In this document: piece after piece, positions 1-10,260 of the stretch | Numbering within the stretch: the stretch's first letter is position 1 | How the letters are laid out: every line of letters starts with the position of its first letter | Origin: Heterohyrax brucei | Taxonomy: Eukaryota; Chordata; Mammalia; Hyracoidea; Procaviidae | Assembly (NCBI GenBank): GCA_028571685.1 | Contig: CM053154.1 | Coordinates: forward strand, 17,144,001-17,208,000 | Reading direction: 5' to 3' | DNA: 64,000 bases | Notes under the pieces: generated by a model | Seen by the model: only the letters and a program-made list of their open reading frames with translations | Told to the model about the DNA's origin: nothing | Databases searched by the model: none | Made by a program: the position numbers and the translations under genes

Positions 1-91
1 CTTCTCCTGGAGTTGATGCCTTGAATTCTAAACTTCTCGTTAAAGCCATCCACTTGTATTTCTGTTACAGCAGCGCTATATGACCAATACA
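1..91 (+). mobile_element. 3' end of a MaLR-like (MLT1/MST-type) LTR
   Basis: The window opens inside the 3' part of an LTR whose last ~90 bases closely resemble the end of the complete LTR at 5621-6131. Shared landmarks are a 'taaagccatccact' stretch and an 'acagcagcgctat' stretch near the terminus. Family assignment to the mammalian MaLR group (ERVL-related) is from the general form of the 3' end known for MLT1/MST LTRs. It is an old, non-coding relic; the rest lies outside the window. Confidence 0.6.
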
Positions 92-327
92 TCTACCACA
101 CAAAGCATGACATCAAATCTCAGTAGCTGACCCTGCAATTAAGTTGAAAGCATTGTTTAATGATAGAGGCAAAAACAGAAGATTAAATTTAATGTCCAAG
201 AACTGAATAAAGTGTTTCAATAATGGCACAGATTGTTCTGAGAACTTTCTATTTAAACATAATACTATGAAAGAGATGCAGATTGATTCATAATAGTCTT
301 TGGAGATAAACCAAGGCTAATGAGCAC

Positions 328-535
328 ATGAGTCCCTGGGTAGTAGTACAAATAGTTACGAGCTCACCTCTAAACCTAAAGGTTGGTGATTCAAACCCAC
401 CCAGAGGGGTCTCAGAAGACAGCCTGGCAACCTACTTCTAAAAGGTCACAGCCTTGAAAACCCTATGGAGCAGTTCTACTCTGCACATGTGGGGTCTCCA
501 TGAGTTGAAACTGGTTTGATAATCACTAGCAACAA
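328..535 (+). mobile_element. Afrotherian tRNA-derived SINE, long form (~200 bp)
   Basis: Head 'gtccctgggtag', a box-B-like 'ggttggtgattcaaaccc', a middle with 'cctggcaacctacttct', then 'gcagttctactctg' and a tail 'catgagttgaaactgg' are the landmarks of the long SINE form seen many times here. The 3' part resembles the RTE tail, so mobilisation by RTE proteins is inferred. Well diverged. Confidence 0.75.
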
Positions 536-680
536 AACCATTCATTCAACATCAGGAATGTATAATAGACACTTCCCATGCAGTGTTTCTAATCTTTCTG
601 TCAATTATGCAAAGAAGGAGCAAGAATTGATGATCTGGGTTTGCATCCTCTGGCAAAAACAGCACTGACTTCTTAGGGTT

Positions 681-825
681 ATACTCACTGCTGTCAAGTC
701 GATTCTGACTCATAGCGACCCCATAGGACAGAGTAGAACTGCCCCATAGAGTTTCCAAAGAATGCCTAGCAGATTTGAATGGCTGGCCTTTTTGGTTAGC
801 AGTCATAGCACTTAAGTTGTTTCTC
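681..825 (-). mobile_element. Afrotherian tRNA-derived SINE, short form (~160 bp)
   Basis: Reverse-strand copy: tail complement 'gtcaagtcgattctgactc', then 'ataggacagagtagaactg', and head complement 'ttggttagcag'. The 5' end is eroded. Confidence 0.85.
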
Positions 826-1374
826 CTACGGTTATAGAGAGGATAATTGGGGTAGCATTTGTAATTCACTTGGCCTGACGTGTACCTCATTTTACTATCA
901 TCATGTCTATTTTCCAGATGAAGAAGCCAATGGTCTGAAAAGTTAAATAACTTGACCGCATGGTTTTTACAAAGGAGTTGTTGCTGTGGAACTTCTCACA
1001 TGGCCATCTGAGCCAACTAGTGTCTATGATGATGTTTCATAAATATGCTCACTAGACCACATGCTTCAAGCATCCCTGTGGGTATGTGATAAAAAAATCA
1101 GTTTCCTGGCCTTTCCCCAAGCTGACTCAACCAGACACTCAAGCAGCAGAGAAGAGGAAGGTGCATTCCAGAAGCTCAGTCAAGTGCTCCTGTACGCTAA
1201 AACTGAGCACCCTTGACTCTCACCTTCCCTAGCTCACAGCCAGGTTCCTGAGCTCTAGCCAGGTAAGTCTACTTCTTCCTTTCTTCTGTCTCACCTTTTA
1301 ACCTTCTCAGTCTTCCTTTTTTTGGAATGTGGTGTTTGTTATCTACCCAGGGTACATAGAGCCTTTCCTCATGG
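826..1374. other. Unique sequence, nothing recognised
   Basis: About 550 bases without a recognisable repeat, splice-flanked exon or RNA fold. Base composition is ordinary. Confidence 0.5.
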
Positions 1375-1542
1375 GAACAAACCTGTTGCCTTCGAGTTGG
1401 TTCTGACCCGTGGCAACCTCATGTATGTCAGACTAGAACTGCACTCTGCAGAGCTTTCAATGGCTGATTTGATTGAAGTATAGTAACTTGCCAGGCCCTT
1501 CTTCTGGGGTGCCTCCAGGTGGACTCAAATCTCCATTTGTCT
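1375..1542 (-). mobile_element. SINE, long form, diverged
   Basis: 'gttgccttcgagttggttctgac' in reverse, followed by 'cagactagaactgcactctgc', a 'caatggctgat' middle and 'gtggactcaaatct'. This middle ('ttttcaatggctgatttt') recurs at 42792 and 60578, which suggests a separate SINE subfamily with its own central block. A poly(T) run follows. Confidence 0.65.
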
Positions 1543-2477
1543 TTTTTTTTTTTTGGGTTATCAGTCAATCAGATTAACCATCTGTAGCACCCACAGACTC
1601 CTGGTAATAGAGACACCTGAAATCACAAAGGACCCGAGGTTGTCTAGCTCCTACTAACACCACCTCAAGAGGAAGGGTGGAACATCTGATTAGGTAGAAA
1701 GGAGAGGTTGACAGCCTGGCCCTTAAAGGGTGAGAAGGAGAGGAGAAACAGAGGTAAATTAACAAGTGAGTGGCATGGTAGCACTGTCTAAATGGGTACT
1801 GGGAGCCCATAAACATGGTAAGGTGAGAGGGGGGTGTTCAGATTACAGATCATAATTAAAAAGAGACTCCGTGCTGTAAAAACACCAGCATAGCACAAGA
1901 GATGCAGCGTCACAGGGATGTGCTAGATAGAGAGCCTGAGGCTGCACTCTTGCTTTACCATGGCGTAAGTGTGACCAGCAGGGCATCTAGAAGTTTCCAC
2001 ATGCCCTGGTGAAGGGACTCAGGACTGTCAAGAAAGTTAGTGGACAAAAGGGTTGGGATACAGTGTATGTTATACATCAGGGCATCGGAACAGGGAAAAC
2101 AGTTAAGATTATGGACCCAAGCCATCATGATCTAGTATGATGCTCCCAAAGACCCTTATGGACTAGCCATGCCTCAGTAGGTATCAATCCAGGGAATACG
2201 CTGTCCTTCACAGCCGTTTCACACCAAAGACCTGCGAGACTCGAGACCATATCACATACGTCAAAGGCTCCTGTCTCCTTCCTGACATCCACCTGAACCA
2301 CAGGAAGATCACATCAGCCTCACTCCTCCATACGTAAGATGTCATCATGAAGAGGAGCAAGGAAGAAAGAAGACTGTAAATCCTGAACACATACTGGGTA
2401 ATCCAAAGAGAATGTTTACGTTATATTAAAAGACTAAATTTACCAGATTAAATTTATCTTTCCCTGCTACCCAATAG
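1543..2477. other. Unique sequence, nothing recognised
   Basis: About 930 bases that match none of the repeat families seen in the window. The frames here are short and lack any familiar domain. Confidence 0.45.
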
Positions 2478-2602
2478 GTGAGATGGATTGACCCAGAGTC
2501 TACAACAATGGGCCCAAGCTTACGCTTGACAGTGTCTCATTCTGTTGTATGTAAGGTCGCTATGAGTAGGAACTGACTGAACAGCATCTAATAACAGCAG
2601 AA
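2478..2602 (+). mobile_element. RTE LINE 3' end fragment
   Basis: 'gagatggattgacccag' then 'caacaatgggcccaagc' and a terminal 'ctgaacagcatctaataac' match the last ~125 bases of the RTE copies at 59740-59890 and 62490-62625. It is a severely 5'-truncated copy, as is usual for target-primed LINE insertion. Confidence 0.75.
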
Positions 2603-2649
2603 TTGCTCAGTGGACAGGGAGCTCATGAGGAAAACTGTATTACTTGTCA

Positions 2650-3270
2650 GGCAGTGAGATGCACTTTTTTTTTTTAACTGCTTAAGTTATCTTTATTTTC
2701 AGCAACAATTGAGCTCTAGATCTTGTTACATTTTATGTTACACTTATATTTGCTTTTTGAATGGACATAGTAAAAACAGAATGGGATATCCTTTTCCTTG
2801 AGTTGTGTTGGAAACTATAAAGACATATTACTTGCTAAGAAACCTATCTCTTCTGCATATAGCCTATTTTTTAATTTTATTTTTTTGTTAGTTACAGTAA
2901 AAGAATAAAATTTCTAACATCTATCAATTATCTCATCTACGATAAGCCCTCAGCCCCCTATCCACCATGTAGCCAACACAGTCATTTTCCTCTGTGAATA
3001 ATTCTCTTAAGTCTTTATAACAGAGATCTCATACAAAATTTGTCCTTTTGACACTGATTGATTTCACTCAGCATGATCTCTTCCAAATGAGACCATGTTA
3101 TGAGATGTTTTCTCAAATTGTCATTGATTTTTATCATAGCATAGTGTTCCATTGAGTATATGTACCATAGTTTGCTTATCCATTCATCTGTTGATGGGCA
3201 CTGGGGTCGATATCAACTTTTTGGCATTGTGGACTATGCTGTGACCAACATTAGTGTATGTATCTGGTTT
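2650..3270 (-). mobile_element. L1 LINE fragment: ORF2 end and 3'UTR
   Basis: The stretch around 3130-3230 ('ttccattgagtatatgtacc', 'tatccattcatctgttgatgg') is a diverged match to the L1 at 17455-17575, in the same reverse orientation. It covers the last part of ORF2 and the start of the 3'UTR. This is an older copy than the big L1, being clearly more diverged. Confidence 0.75.
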
Positions 3271-3484
3271 TTTGTTTTTTTGTTTGTTGTTTTTTTGCAT
3301 GTATGTGCATGGAAATGTAGTGGCTACATAACATATGTAAGATTGTATGCTTCTGAGCAGGTGTGTTTTCAGAGAGTGCCTGTAGCATTATCAAATTATT
3401 AAATTTACACACAGCCACTAAAAGGTAAGAATACCACTCTACTACAGGGATTCTGTTATGACAGCAACTTTAGAAAGAAGGAAA

Positions 3485-3672
3485 GCAGATTTTTTTATTG
3501 TGATTAGGTGAAAGTTTACAATCCAAGTCAATTTCCCAGATAAAACCACAAGCACCTGCCTCTATGCAACTCTGTCTGCTCTCCTCATCCTGTGGAAGCA
3601 CATTTTTCCTTTCAGCTCTTTACCTCCAGTGGCTGCTCAATCAGCTCTTCTGCCCTCCTCTCCACCCTTTCC
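3485..3672 (-). mobile_element. L1-type LINE 3' terminus
   Basis: Begins with a T-run (reverse poly(A)) followed by 'gattaggtgaaagtttacaa', the complement of the 3' terminus of the element ending at 33316. The pyrimidine-rich remainder resembles the L1 3'UTR at 16360-16550. Separate from the fragment at 2650-3270. Confidence 0.55.
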
Positions 3673-3849
3673 TCTCCCCTCCAAAAAGAAACCAGTTGGG
3701 AAAGCAGAGACATTTGAGGGCAGTGGGCAGGCAGCTGGAAAAGAAAGGGCCCAATCTATCAAGTGGGAGAAAAATGCTTAGAAAGGACTAAACGTTGTCT
3801 AATTTCAACAGGCCAGTGATGCATTTTTGTGTCAGTACACAGATGTAAC

Positions 3850-3992
3850 AGAACTCTGGTGATGCAATGGTTAAGAGCTTAGCTACTAACCAAAAGATCA
3901 GCAGTTTAAATCCACCAGTCATTCCTTGGAAACCCTAGGGGTCGGGAGTTGCTATGACTTGGAATTGACTCCACAGCAAAGGGTTTTGTTTT
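3850..3992 (+). mobile_element. Afrotherian SINE, short form
   Basis: 'gaactctggtgatgcaatgg' head, 'aaagatcagcagtttaaatcc' box-B region, 'ggaattgactcc' tail and a T-rich end. Confidence 0.85.
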
Positions 3993-4064
3993 TTTGGATA
4001 CACACATCACAGCTGTGTAAAGCAGAACAAAAAAGTCCCCATTATACCACATATAAACAGCAAG

Positions 4065-4215
4065 AGTTGGAGAAGTCTCTTAACCTTTCTAAGCCCAAGT
4101 TTTACCCTCTGTGAAACGGTAATAGCATTACTGTCCCTCCGAGTAGTTGAAAGGATTAAAATGCTGTATTGTATGGGAAAGTGTTTTGCAAACTGAAAAG
4201 GCATTTTTTGTTTCT
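4065..4215 (+). mobile_element. MIR (ancient mammalian SINE) fragment
   Basis: 'gagaagtctcttaacctttct', then a diverged 'cctctgtgaaacggtaatag' and 'gaaaggattaaaatg', correspond to the core-to-tail part of MIR (accepted landmarks: loss-of-conservation core followed by 'ctgtaaaatggggataat'). Confidence 0.6.
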
Positions 4216-4237
4216 CTCCATCTAAGTCAGTCTATGC

Positions 4238-4283
4238 CTAGCAGGGAAGGACAGTGTCCACTAGCAGGGAAGGACAGTGTCCA
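4238..4283. repeat. Perfect 23-bp tandem duplication, two units
   Basis: The unit starting 'ctagcagggaaggacag' at 4238-4260 is repeated without change at 4261-4283. No mismatch between the units, so it is probably a recent slippage or duplication event, or an assembly feature. Confidence 0.9.
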
Positions 4284-4611
4284 GTGTCTCCACGTGAACA
4301 GCACCATAACAGACACAGTTCCTGCTAGACTAAAGCCATGAGACAGTGCTTCATTTGTCCCCGCCCCTTATTTAAATTTTAGCAATAAACACACAGATAC
4401 TTTTTGAAGACGTGATGTTATCTTTCCGTATTCCCCACTGAAAGTTGGATGCTTTCACAATTTATGCTGAATAACCTTGTTTGCTGTGTTCTTTCCTTGA
4501 CTTCCAGTAGAGTCATGGTTCCATTTGTCGGTGGGGGACTAGAAAGCCCGCAGTTTGCTAAGAAGATCTTTGTGCTCAGTGTTTCATATTATGGGCTATT
4601 AAAGTATGTCT

Positions 4612-4692
4612 CATGGCAGATCTGACTCGACAGCACTTGGCTTGGCTCAAGTATAAAAAAAAAGCCAAGTGCCGTCAAGTTGGGTCTCACCT
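4612..4692. mobile_element. Two small facing SINE/RTE tail pieces
   Basis: 'gatctgactcgacagcacttgg' on the plus strand is followed about 30 bases later by 'gccaagtgccgtcaagttgg', which pairs with it in reverse. Together they form a short inverted repeat with an A-rich loop. Probably tail remnants in opposite orientation. Confidence 0.5.
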
Positions 4693-5490
4693 TTTATTTC
4701 CCAGGTATATGATTATAAGTTAAATCAGCCCATCATCAAACCAGCCCACTTGGCTAATCTTCCTCTGAATAAAGTGGCTTTTAGGAAAGGGAGTATGAAC
4801 AGCACGTAAAGAAGGAAGAAAAAGCCCAGGTACCACAAAAGTGAGGACAAAGGAATGAGCTGTGGGCAGGGCTGAGCTCAAGTAGAACCAAACATGTCAC
4901 CAGTGAGAAAGAGCATGAGTTGTTCTCTTCCTGTTTTCCCATGAAGCTAGTCTCTCCATCACTAAGAGATGAAACTCTTCACAAACAGAATGGGAAAATA
5001 CTGGCTGGATGAGTATGGGTTTTCATTTGCCTAAAAGAAAATCTTCAGGCCCATCAAGATTCTACATACTGGCTTTTCTGGAACCACAAACTATAACATC
5101 AGCAGCAACCTATTGCTTTTTTGTTTGTTTGACAAGGTCTTACCTTGCTTCAATCTTGTGAGTCCTGTGGATCTACCAATTTCTGTTCAAACTAAATGGT
5201 CCAGGATTGGGTATGCAACCCAGGGCTAGTCAATAAAAGTTCTGTACTAAGATTCTTAAAATTTGATGCTAGAGGGGAAGCTGCCTTGCATTTTGGGTCT
5301 CAGAGCTAGAAAGGTGAGACTTACATGAGGTCATTGGTTATCATCATCACCATGGAGAGGAAGTCTGTTTACAGAACAAAAATAAAGCTATGCCAAGTTC
5401 AGGAGGATTGCAAGCCAAGGGAGAGATCCTGCTTCCCAGTCCCTGTAGTTACCTACTATGCTTTGAGTAAATTCTTCTTATAATTTAAGA
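4693..5490. other. Unique sequence, nothing recognised
   Basis: About 800 bases of ordinary composition without recognisable coding or RNA features. Confidence 0.45.
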
Positions 5491-5499
5491 TAATGACAG

Positions 5500-5580
5500 A
5501 GTCAAACATGCTGGTGATTACAAGGATGATTATAAGGTCAACAGAAGTTGTACTTGACTCAACAACACCTAGCAGCAACA
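5500..5580 (+). mobile_element. SINE/RTE tail remnant
   Basis: 'ttgactcaacaacacctagcagcaaca' carries the RTE-type ending (cacctaacaacaaca). Upstream sequence is too eroded to place the head. Confidence 0.45.
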
Positions 5581-5607
5581 TATGAGGCCTGACAATTAAG
5601 TCTGCAA
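5581..5607 (+). mobile_element. mariner terminal inverted repeat remnant
   Basis: 'tatgaggcctgacaattaag' matches the outer end of the mariner at 39684-40259 (reverse of 'cttaattgtcagacctcata'). It is cut off at once by a SINE head, so only the tip remains. Confidence 0.7.
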
Positions 5608-5620
5608 GTCCCTGGATAGT
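5608..5620 (+). mobile_element. SINE head, split by an LTR insertion
   Basis: 'gtccctggatagt' is the first part of the long-form SINE. Its body resumes at 6132 after the LTR ('gtagcacaagtggttgtgc'). Confidence 0.7.
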
Positions 5621-6131
5621 TGTCATGGATTTAATTATGTCCTCTTCAAAATGTGTGTATCAAATTAGCTAGGCAATAATTCCCAGTATTCTGTGGTTAT
5701 CCTTCATTTCATGATTGTAATTTTATGTTAAGAGGATTAGGGTGGGATTGAAACACCCTTATCTGCACCACTTCTCTGATCTAATGTAAAGGGAATTTCT
5801 CCAGGATATGGCATACACCATCTTCTGTCTCTCAAGAGATCAAAGAAAAGGAAGCAAGCAAAAAATTGGGGACCTCATATTACAAGGAAAGAAGCACCAG
5901 GCACACAGTGCATCCTTTGGATTTGGGGTTCTTGTGCCTGAGAAGCTCCCAGTCCAGAGAAAGATTGACTACAAAGACCTTCTTCCAGTGCCAACAGAGA
6001 AAGCCTTCTCCTGGAGCTGATGGCCTGAATTTGTACTTTCAGCCTACTTTTCTGTAAGAACATAAATTTCTCTTTGTTAAAGCCATCCACCTGTGATATT
6101 TTTGTTATAGCAGCACTAGGTGACTAAGACA
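5621..6131 (+). mobile_element. Solo LTR, MaLR-like (MLT1/MST-type)
   Basis: A ~510-bp block starting TG and ending CA ('tgactaagaca'), with the 'tttaattatgtcctcttcaaaat' start and 'gttatagcagcactaggtgac' end typical of MaLR LTRs, and a near-terminal 'aacataaatttctc' stretch. No internal region is present, so it is a solo LTR. It sits inside a SINE, so it is younger than that SINE. Family call is from memory of MaLR landmarks. Confidence 0.65.
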
Positions 6132-6325
6132 GTAGCACAAGTGGTTGTGCTCAACTAATATCTGAAAGATCAGCAGTTTGAACTTACCCAGCAGCACTGC
6201 AGAAGGAAGCCCTGGCAATTTATTTCAATAAAAATTCCAGCCAAGAAAACCCTGCGAAGCTCTGCAATACAATTAGTCACCACGAGTTGGAATCAACTTG
6301 ATGGCAATGGGAGTTATTTGTTTTT
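6132..6325 (+). mobile_element. SINE body, long form (second half of split copy)
   Basis: Continues the head at 5608: 'aaagatcagcagtttgaac' box-B region, 'agaaggaagccctggcaat' middle, 'gagttggaatcaacttgatgg' tail. Confidence 0.8.
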
Positions 6326-6794
6326 GCTTTTAGCTAGGGATTACTTGCCTACCCACCTGTAAATGTGTGCCACTACTCACATTGTACATCTCCCCATGTA
6401 TAAACAGTTAGTGGTGCAGGGAGTGAGTAGAGAGGGCCATAGGGCCACATATCTGCTTTTTAGCTGGAGACTTGACAGCTAAGAGAGGCCATAGCTTAGC
6501 ATTTGCCAGACAGAAATAAAGGTCACGTACTATGTGTTCACCACAAGCAAGGGACAGCCAGAAGTCAAAGCACCCTGGCCAAAAGAAACTGTGGCAAGGG
6601 AAGAATCAACTATCCTCCATGCAGTGGACACAAGCCCAAATCCCATCCCAGGGAAAAGGGATCAATGACATCGGGAATATGACTCATAAAGATGACCCAG
6701 TATTTCCTAGCCAAGCCCCCTTGCAAGACCAAAACTTGCCAGGCTTAAGAGCAGGACAAACTACCCCCCCCGGTGTTTCCTCCCCTCTCCTTCC
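6326..6794. other. Unique sequence
   Basis: Contains the start of a 173-codon frame that runs on into the MIR at 6917. The frame shows no domain and crosses a repeat, so I do not call a gene. Confidence 0.45.
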
Positions 6795-6916
6795 TTCCCT
6801 TAATAAATATGTAGTAAGCTTCTATGACATACTAAGACAAGATCTTTGCCCTTGGGAAGGTTATAACTCAGAGAACAAACATGCAAGAAAGCCAGCAATA
6901 ACAATAGCGTGTGGAA
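6795..6916 (+). mobile_element. Possible ancient interspersed repeat
   Basis: The sequence 'cttctatgacatactaagac' to 'aagccagcaataacaa' resembles the 'increase in size, summarised stock, counted items' class of old mammalian repeats with a 'tgcccttgggaaggttataa' block; similar blocks occur near 13385 and 31360. Family not recognised with certainty. Confidence 0.3.
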
Positions 6917-7330
6917 GACGGGGTGATGTAGTAGAACAAGCACGGGTTTGTGAGCCAGTTACACTTAGGTCAGAATCGAGGTTTTACCTCCTACTTCAGC
7001 TATGGTTTGGGCAACTGACTGAACTCTGTGTGCCTGCATTTTCTCATCTGTAAAATAAGGATAACAATAAGATCATTGAACCAAGTTGTTGGGTATCTCA
7101 AAGTCAGCCACTGCTGTCGAGTCGATTCCAACTCATAGCACCTTATAGGCCAGAGTAGAACTGCCCCATAGCGTTTCCAAGGAGCACCTGGCAGATTTGA
7201 ACTGCCAACCTTTTGGTTAGCAGATGTAGTGCTTAACCACTGAGCCACCAGTTGCCGTTGGGTATCTAATCCACATAAAACACTTGGCATGTTACTTGGC
7301 AAATAATAAGTGTTTGATAAATGTTCCTAT
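6917..7330 (+). mobile_element. MIR element interrupted by a SINE
   Basis: Left part 6917-7087 has the MIR landmarks 'gggcaactgactgaactctg' and 'ctcatctgtaaaataagg'. The right part from 7268 continues with 'aaaacacttggcatgttac' and 'aataataagtgtttgataaatg'. The break between them is the SINE at 7099-7256. Confidence 0.75.
7099..7256 (-). mobile_element. Afrotherian SINE, short form, with perfect target-site duplication
   Basis: Complete reverse copy from 'ctgctgtcgagtcgattcc' to the head complement 'gagccaccagttgcc'. Flanked by an 11-bp direct repeat, 'gttgggtatct', at 7088-7098 and 7257-7267. The repeat is target-site duplication in a MIR. Confidence 0.95.
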
Positions 7331-7532
7331 GACTTCCTTATTTGTCCTAAAGGGGAAAACTGCTAAGTTAGCCCTTCTTCATTTACAAAGAGCTTATCAA
7401 GAATGTAGCATTCTTGTAGACGATATAGGGAAATCAAAGAATATTAGACTAAGTCCTTGTTATTGGGCAACTCATAAACTAGCAAAGGAACAAGATAGAT
7501 GCACAGCGAATTGCATTTTGAAGCGCTATGAC

Positions 7533-7702
7533 AAACCAAAAACCAAACCTCAGTGTCACCGAGAAGATTCCCACTTATAGTAATCCTATAGGACAGAGTG
7601 GAATTGTCCCCGTAGGATTTCTAAGGAGTGCCTGGTGAATTTGAACAACTGACCTTTCGGTTAACAGCCATAGCTCATAACCACTGTACCATCAGGGTTT
7701 CC
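7533..7702 (-). mobile_element. Afrotherian SINE, short form
   Basis: 'ccaaacctcagtgtcaccg', 'tataggacagagtggaattg', 'tttcggttaacagcc' and 'catcagggtttcc' in reverse order, as in complete copies. Confidence 0.9.
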
Positions 7703-7739
7703 TAAGTGTTGAGAAGGGTGGTTCAGATAATAAGTGTTA

Positions 7740-8060
7740 CTGGAGGAACAGAGTGTTCTGAAAGGCTTCATGAAAGAGGTGAGCTAGGAGCTGGGCTTTG
7801 AGATGAGATGTCAGTGAGTGGAAGGAAGTTAGCCAACGTAGAGAAACCACATGAGGAAGGACATGTTCTGGGAATGAGCTAGGCCACCTTGGCTAGGGTT
7901 TGCCTTCTCCTGGAAATCAGTAGATTCACAAATGGGAAAGACTTAGTGGGTCCCATAGGTGAGATCAGAGTTTAAACTTGATCCTGAATTTAGTGGGTAG
8001 TCATGAAAGTTGGAACACTGGAGAAAGGTGCAATTGGAGTGCTGCTTCAGGAACATTAAT
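7740..8060 (+). mobile_element. Probable ancient mammalian interspersed repeat
   Basis: Resembles a widespread old repeat with the order 'aaaggcttcatgaaagaggtg', 'ggacatgttctgggaatgag' and 'gatcctgaatttagtggg'. A related stretch is at 43660-43960. Exact family not assigned. Confidence 0.35.
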
Positions 8061-8282
8061 TGCTGTGTCACACGTAGAGTGACCTTGGCAACCGACTTCC
8101 AACAGGCTGAAAGTAGGGAAATGAGTTTGGTGACTACAGTAGTTCAACTGCTTGGTACAGACTGGCTTCCTCTGCTTCTCTCTCCACTTGGGCCAATACT
8201 GCCTTCCTGTAGCTTCTGAGTTCATATGTCACAATTCTAGCTGCACGCAAAGACTAAATAGCTGCTTCTGAGTTTTATTTGA

Positions 8283-8327
8283 AATGAGAGAGAAAAGGAA
8301 GGAGGGAGGGAGGGAAGGAGGGAGAGA
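8283..8327. repeat. Purine-rich (GGAG/GGGA) microsatellite
   Basis: Nearly uninterrupted GA/GGA tract beginning 'gagagagaaaaggaaggagg', imperfect tetranucleotide structure. Confidence 0.9.
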
Positions 8328-8927
8328 GAATACATTTGATTGGCCCAGCTTGTGTCCCAATCATGGAAAAAGCCATGCAAAACAAATGTGGCTGCCAGAG
8401 TTGGTAGGGAGACACAGCAGTGGCCTTTGTGAACTGGAAGGCTCCCTATAAGGGAGCTGTTGGAATTGTGGGGTGAGACAGTGGTTGGGAGATGATCGGA
8501 GAGGAGTAAAAGACACAATTTCTTCGGTCAAGGAGTTCACGGCCTAATTGGGAAGCTAAGTTACACAACATGCAACTGGGAGTTGGACCCAAACAACCCT
8601 CCTGCTACTGTATCATCAACTGGTGCAGCTACAATCTCCTAAATCTAATGAGATATGACTCGACTAGAAAGGGAAGCTAAAATACATCATATGCAATCTT
8701 CCATGAGACACCAAGGAGAGAGCACTCTCAACCACTGAGGCCACGGCCAAGGGAAAATGGATGCATCTCAGGCTACTGCCAAATGGCTCGAGTCCTTGAT
8801 CCTGAGTTAGGAGGCTGCCTCCGAGAGCAGGCGGCGTCAGCAGGCTTTCTGTAGCCAGGCTTACTGTAGCCGGGCTTTCTGGAGAGATTTCTGCAAAGGT
8901 ACAGTTTGTTCATAGTACCAAGCAAGA

Positions 8928-8944
8928 AAAAAAAAAAAAAAAAA
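8928..8944. repeat. Poly(A) run
   Basis: A run of A bases after 'ccaagcaag'. The sequence upstream does not match a known retroposon body, so the source is unclear. Confidence 0.8.
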
Positions 8945-10024
8945 GACAAAAATAAGAAGGCGTCCAAGAGAGAACTCAAAATTAAAAATAAAATCCAAAT
9001 CAAATCAGTCTCCGATACATCCTGAGAACGAACCTCCCACAAATCCTTCCACACTTGGTTATCAGCAGATCGGTGACTTCAGCTGCCCCTAAAAAGCAAG
9101 AAATGTAATTAAATACAGTGTTTGAAAGGATAAAATTATATAGTCACTAAGCTACCCAATACTGAAGGCTTCCTTTCTTCAAAATATTTAAGCTCTAGGT
9201 TCTTTCAAATTAATTTTGCCTTAAGATTTCAAGAGACAAGCTGACTTCTTTGAGATTGCATTTTCTGTTTTAGATGAAAGCTGAGTAGTTCAGTAAATTA
9301 TATCTCACCTCATTTCTCTAGACTTCGGTTACCAGAAACCTTTTTAATGAAAGCTTTGAGGACCGTCTGTCCATTATGCAGCACAGGGGCCTGAGTCAGC
9401 AAACTCATTCAGATTTAAAAATTTAGCTGGCTCTCCTCCAATCTTTAATCAAAAGCTAATGCACTTTTCCTCCCTAAGACTTTTCCATTCACAGTCTAAA
9501 GAGGATGCTGGAGAAAACACTCTGGGGAAACAGCTGGTTCGATATACAAACTAAGTGTATGTGCGGGTGCATGCTTTTCTTAAAAGGGATGGCTGACAGA
9601 AGGTCCTCTTCGTCCTTGAGCCTTAATAAGGTCAGTATTGCCACAAATACTTTTTCTCCTGCCCAGAAGGTGGAGAAGGGTACTTTCCCCCTGCCTGTCT
9701 TCTGTTTCCCATAGTCTGTGGAGAGGATTAACAGTTGGGTGAAGGAAGCCCATGATACCAAAGCTTTGAAGACTCTAAGCTCCTTCCTTTGGAGAACTTT
9801 GTGATGAGGCTGAGTGTCTCTCGAAGACCAAGATGTTGAATGTTTAATTTCCCGTGGTTAAACATGAGAAAAATCAGCAGTGTTACAGCCTTGGGACAGC
9901 ATGCAGTGAATTCAAAAAGGTAACTAATCCCTAGAACCCTGAGGACAGCAGTGATTCTGTGATAGAATTTCCCACTTCCAAGCCACCCAATGCACTTCAA
10001 GAATAGCCACCACTCACCTGTCAG

Positions 10025-10260
10025 TGTAGGCTCAGGTGTTGTCTTGACGGTGAATGGATTTCAGTGGTGTTTCCAGACAAATATGGCCAGGATGAAAGCC
10101 CTGGCAGTCTATTTCCAAAAGTCAGTCAATGAAGGCTTGGATCACAAGTGTCCAAACTGCCACCCTTTATGGGATGGCACAGGGCGAGGTAACATTTTGT
10201 TTGGTTGTGCGTGAGGTTACCAGGAGTCCAGGGCCAACTCGATTAACAACAACAGACAAA
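10025..10260 (+). mobile_element. AfroSINE-like element, 5' eroded
   Basis: 'tttcagtggtgtttccagac', 'gaaagccctggcagtctatt', 'ttgtttggttgtgcgtgagg' and a terminal 'cgattaacaacaacag' match the body and RTE-type end of the AfroSINE at 27487. The tRNA-like head is missing or unrecognisable. Confidence 0.7.

Larger units (their letters stand above)
8061..10024. other. SINE-free unique block (about 2 kb)
   Basis: Holds a purine microsatellite at 8283-8327, a poly(A) run at 8928-8944, and AT-rich unique DNA. The part at 9160-9480 has several TTAAT/AATTT motifs and could be conserved non-coding sequence, but there is no exon-like frame with splice sites. Confidence 0.45.

Noticed and set aside
6532-7053. 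173-codon plus-strand frame
   Set aside because: Second half lies in a MIR element, no domain, no splice context or codon bias; a chance frame.
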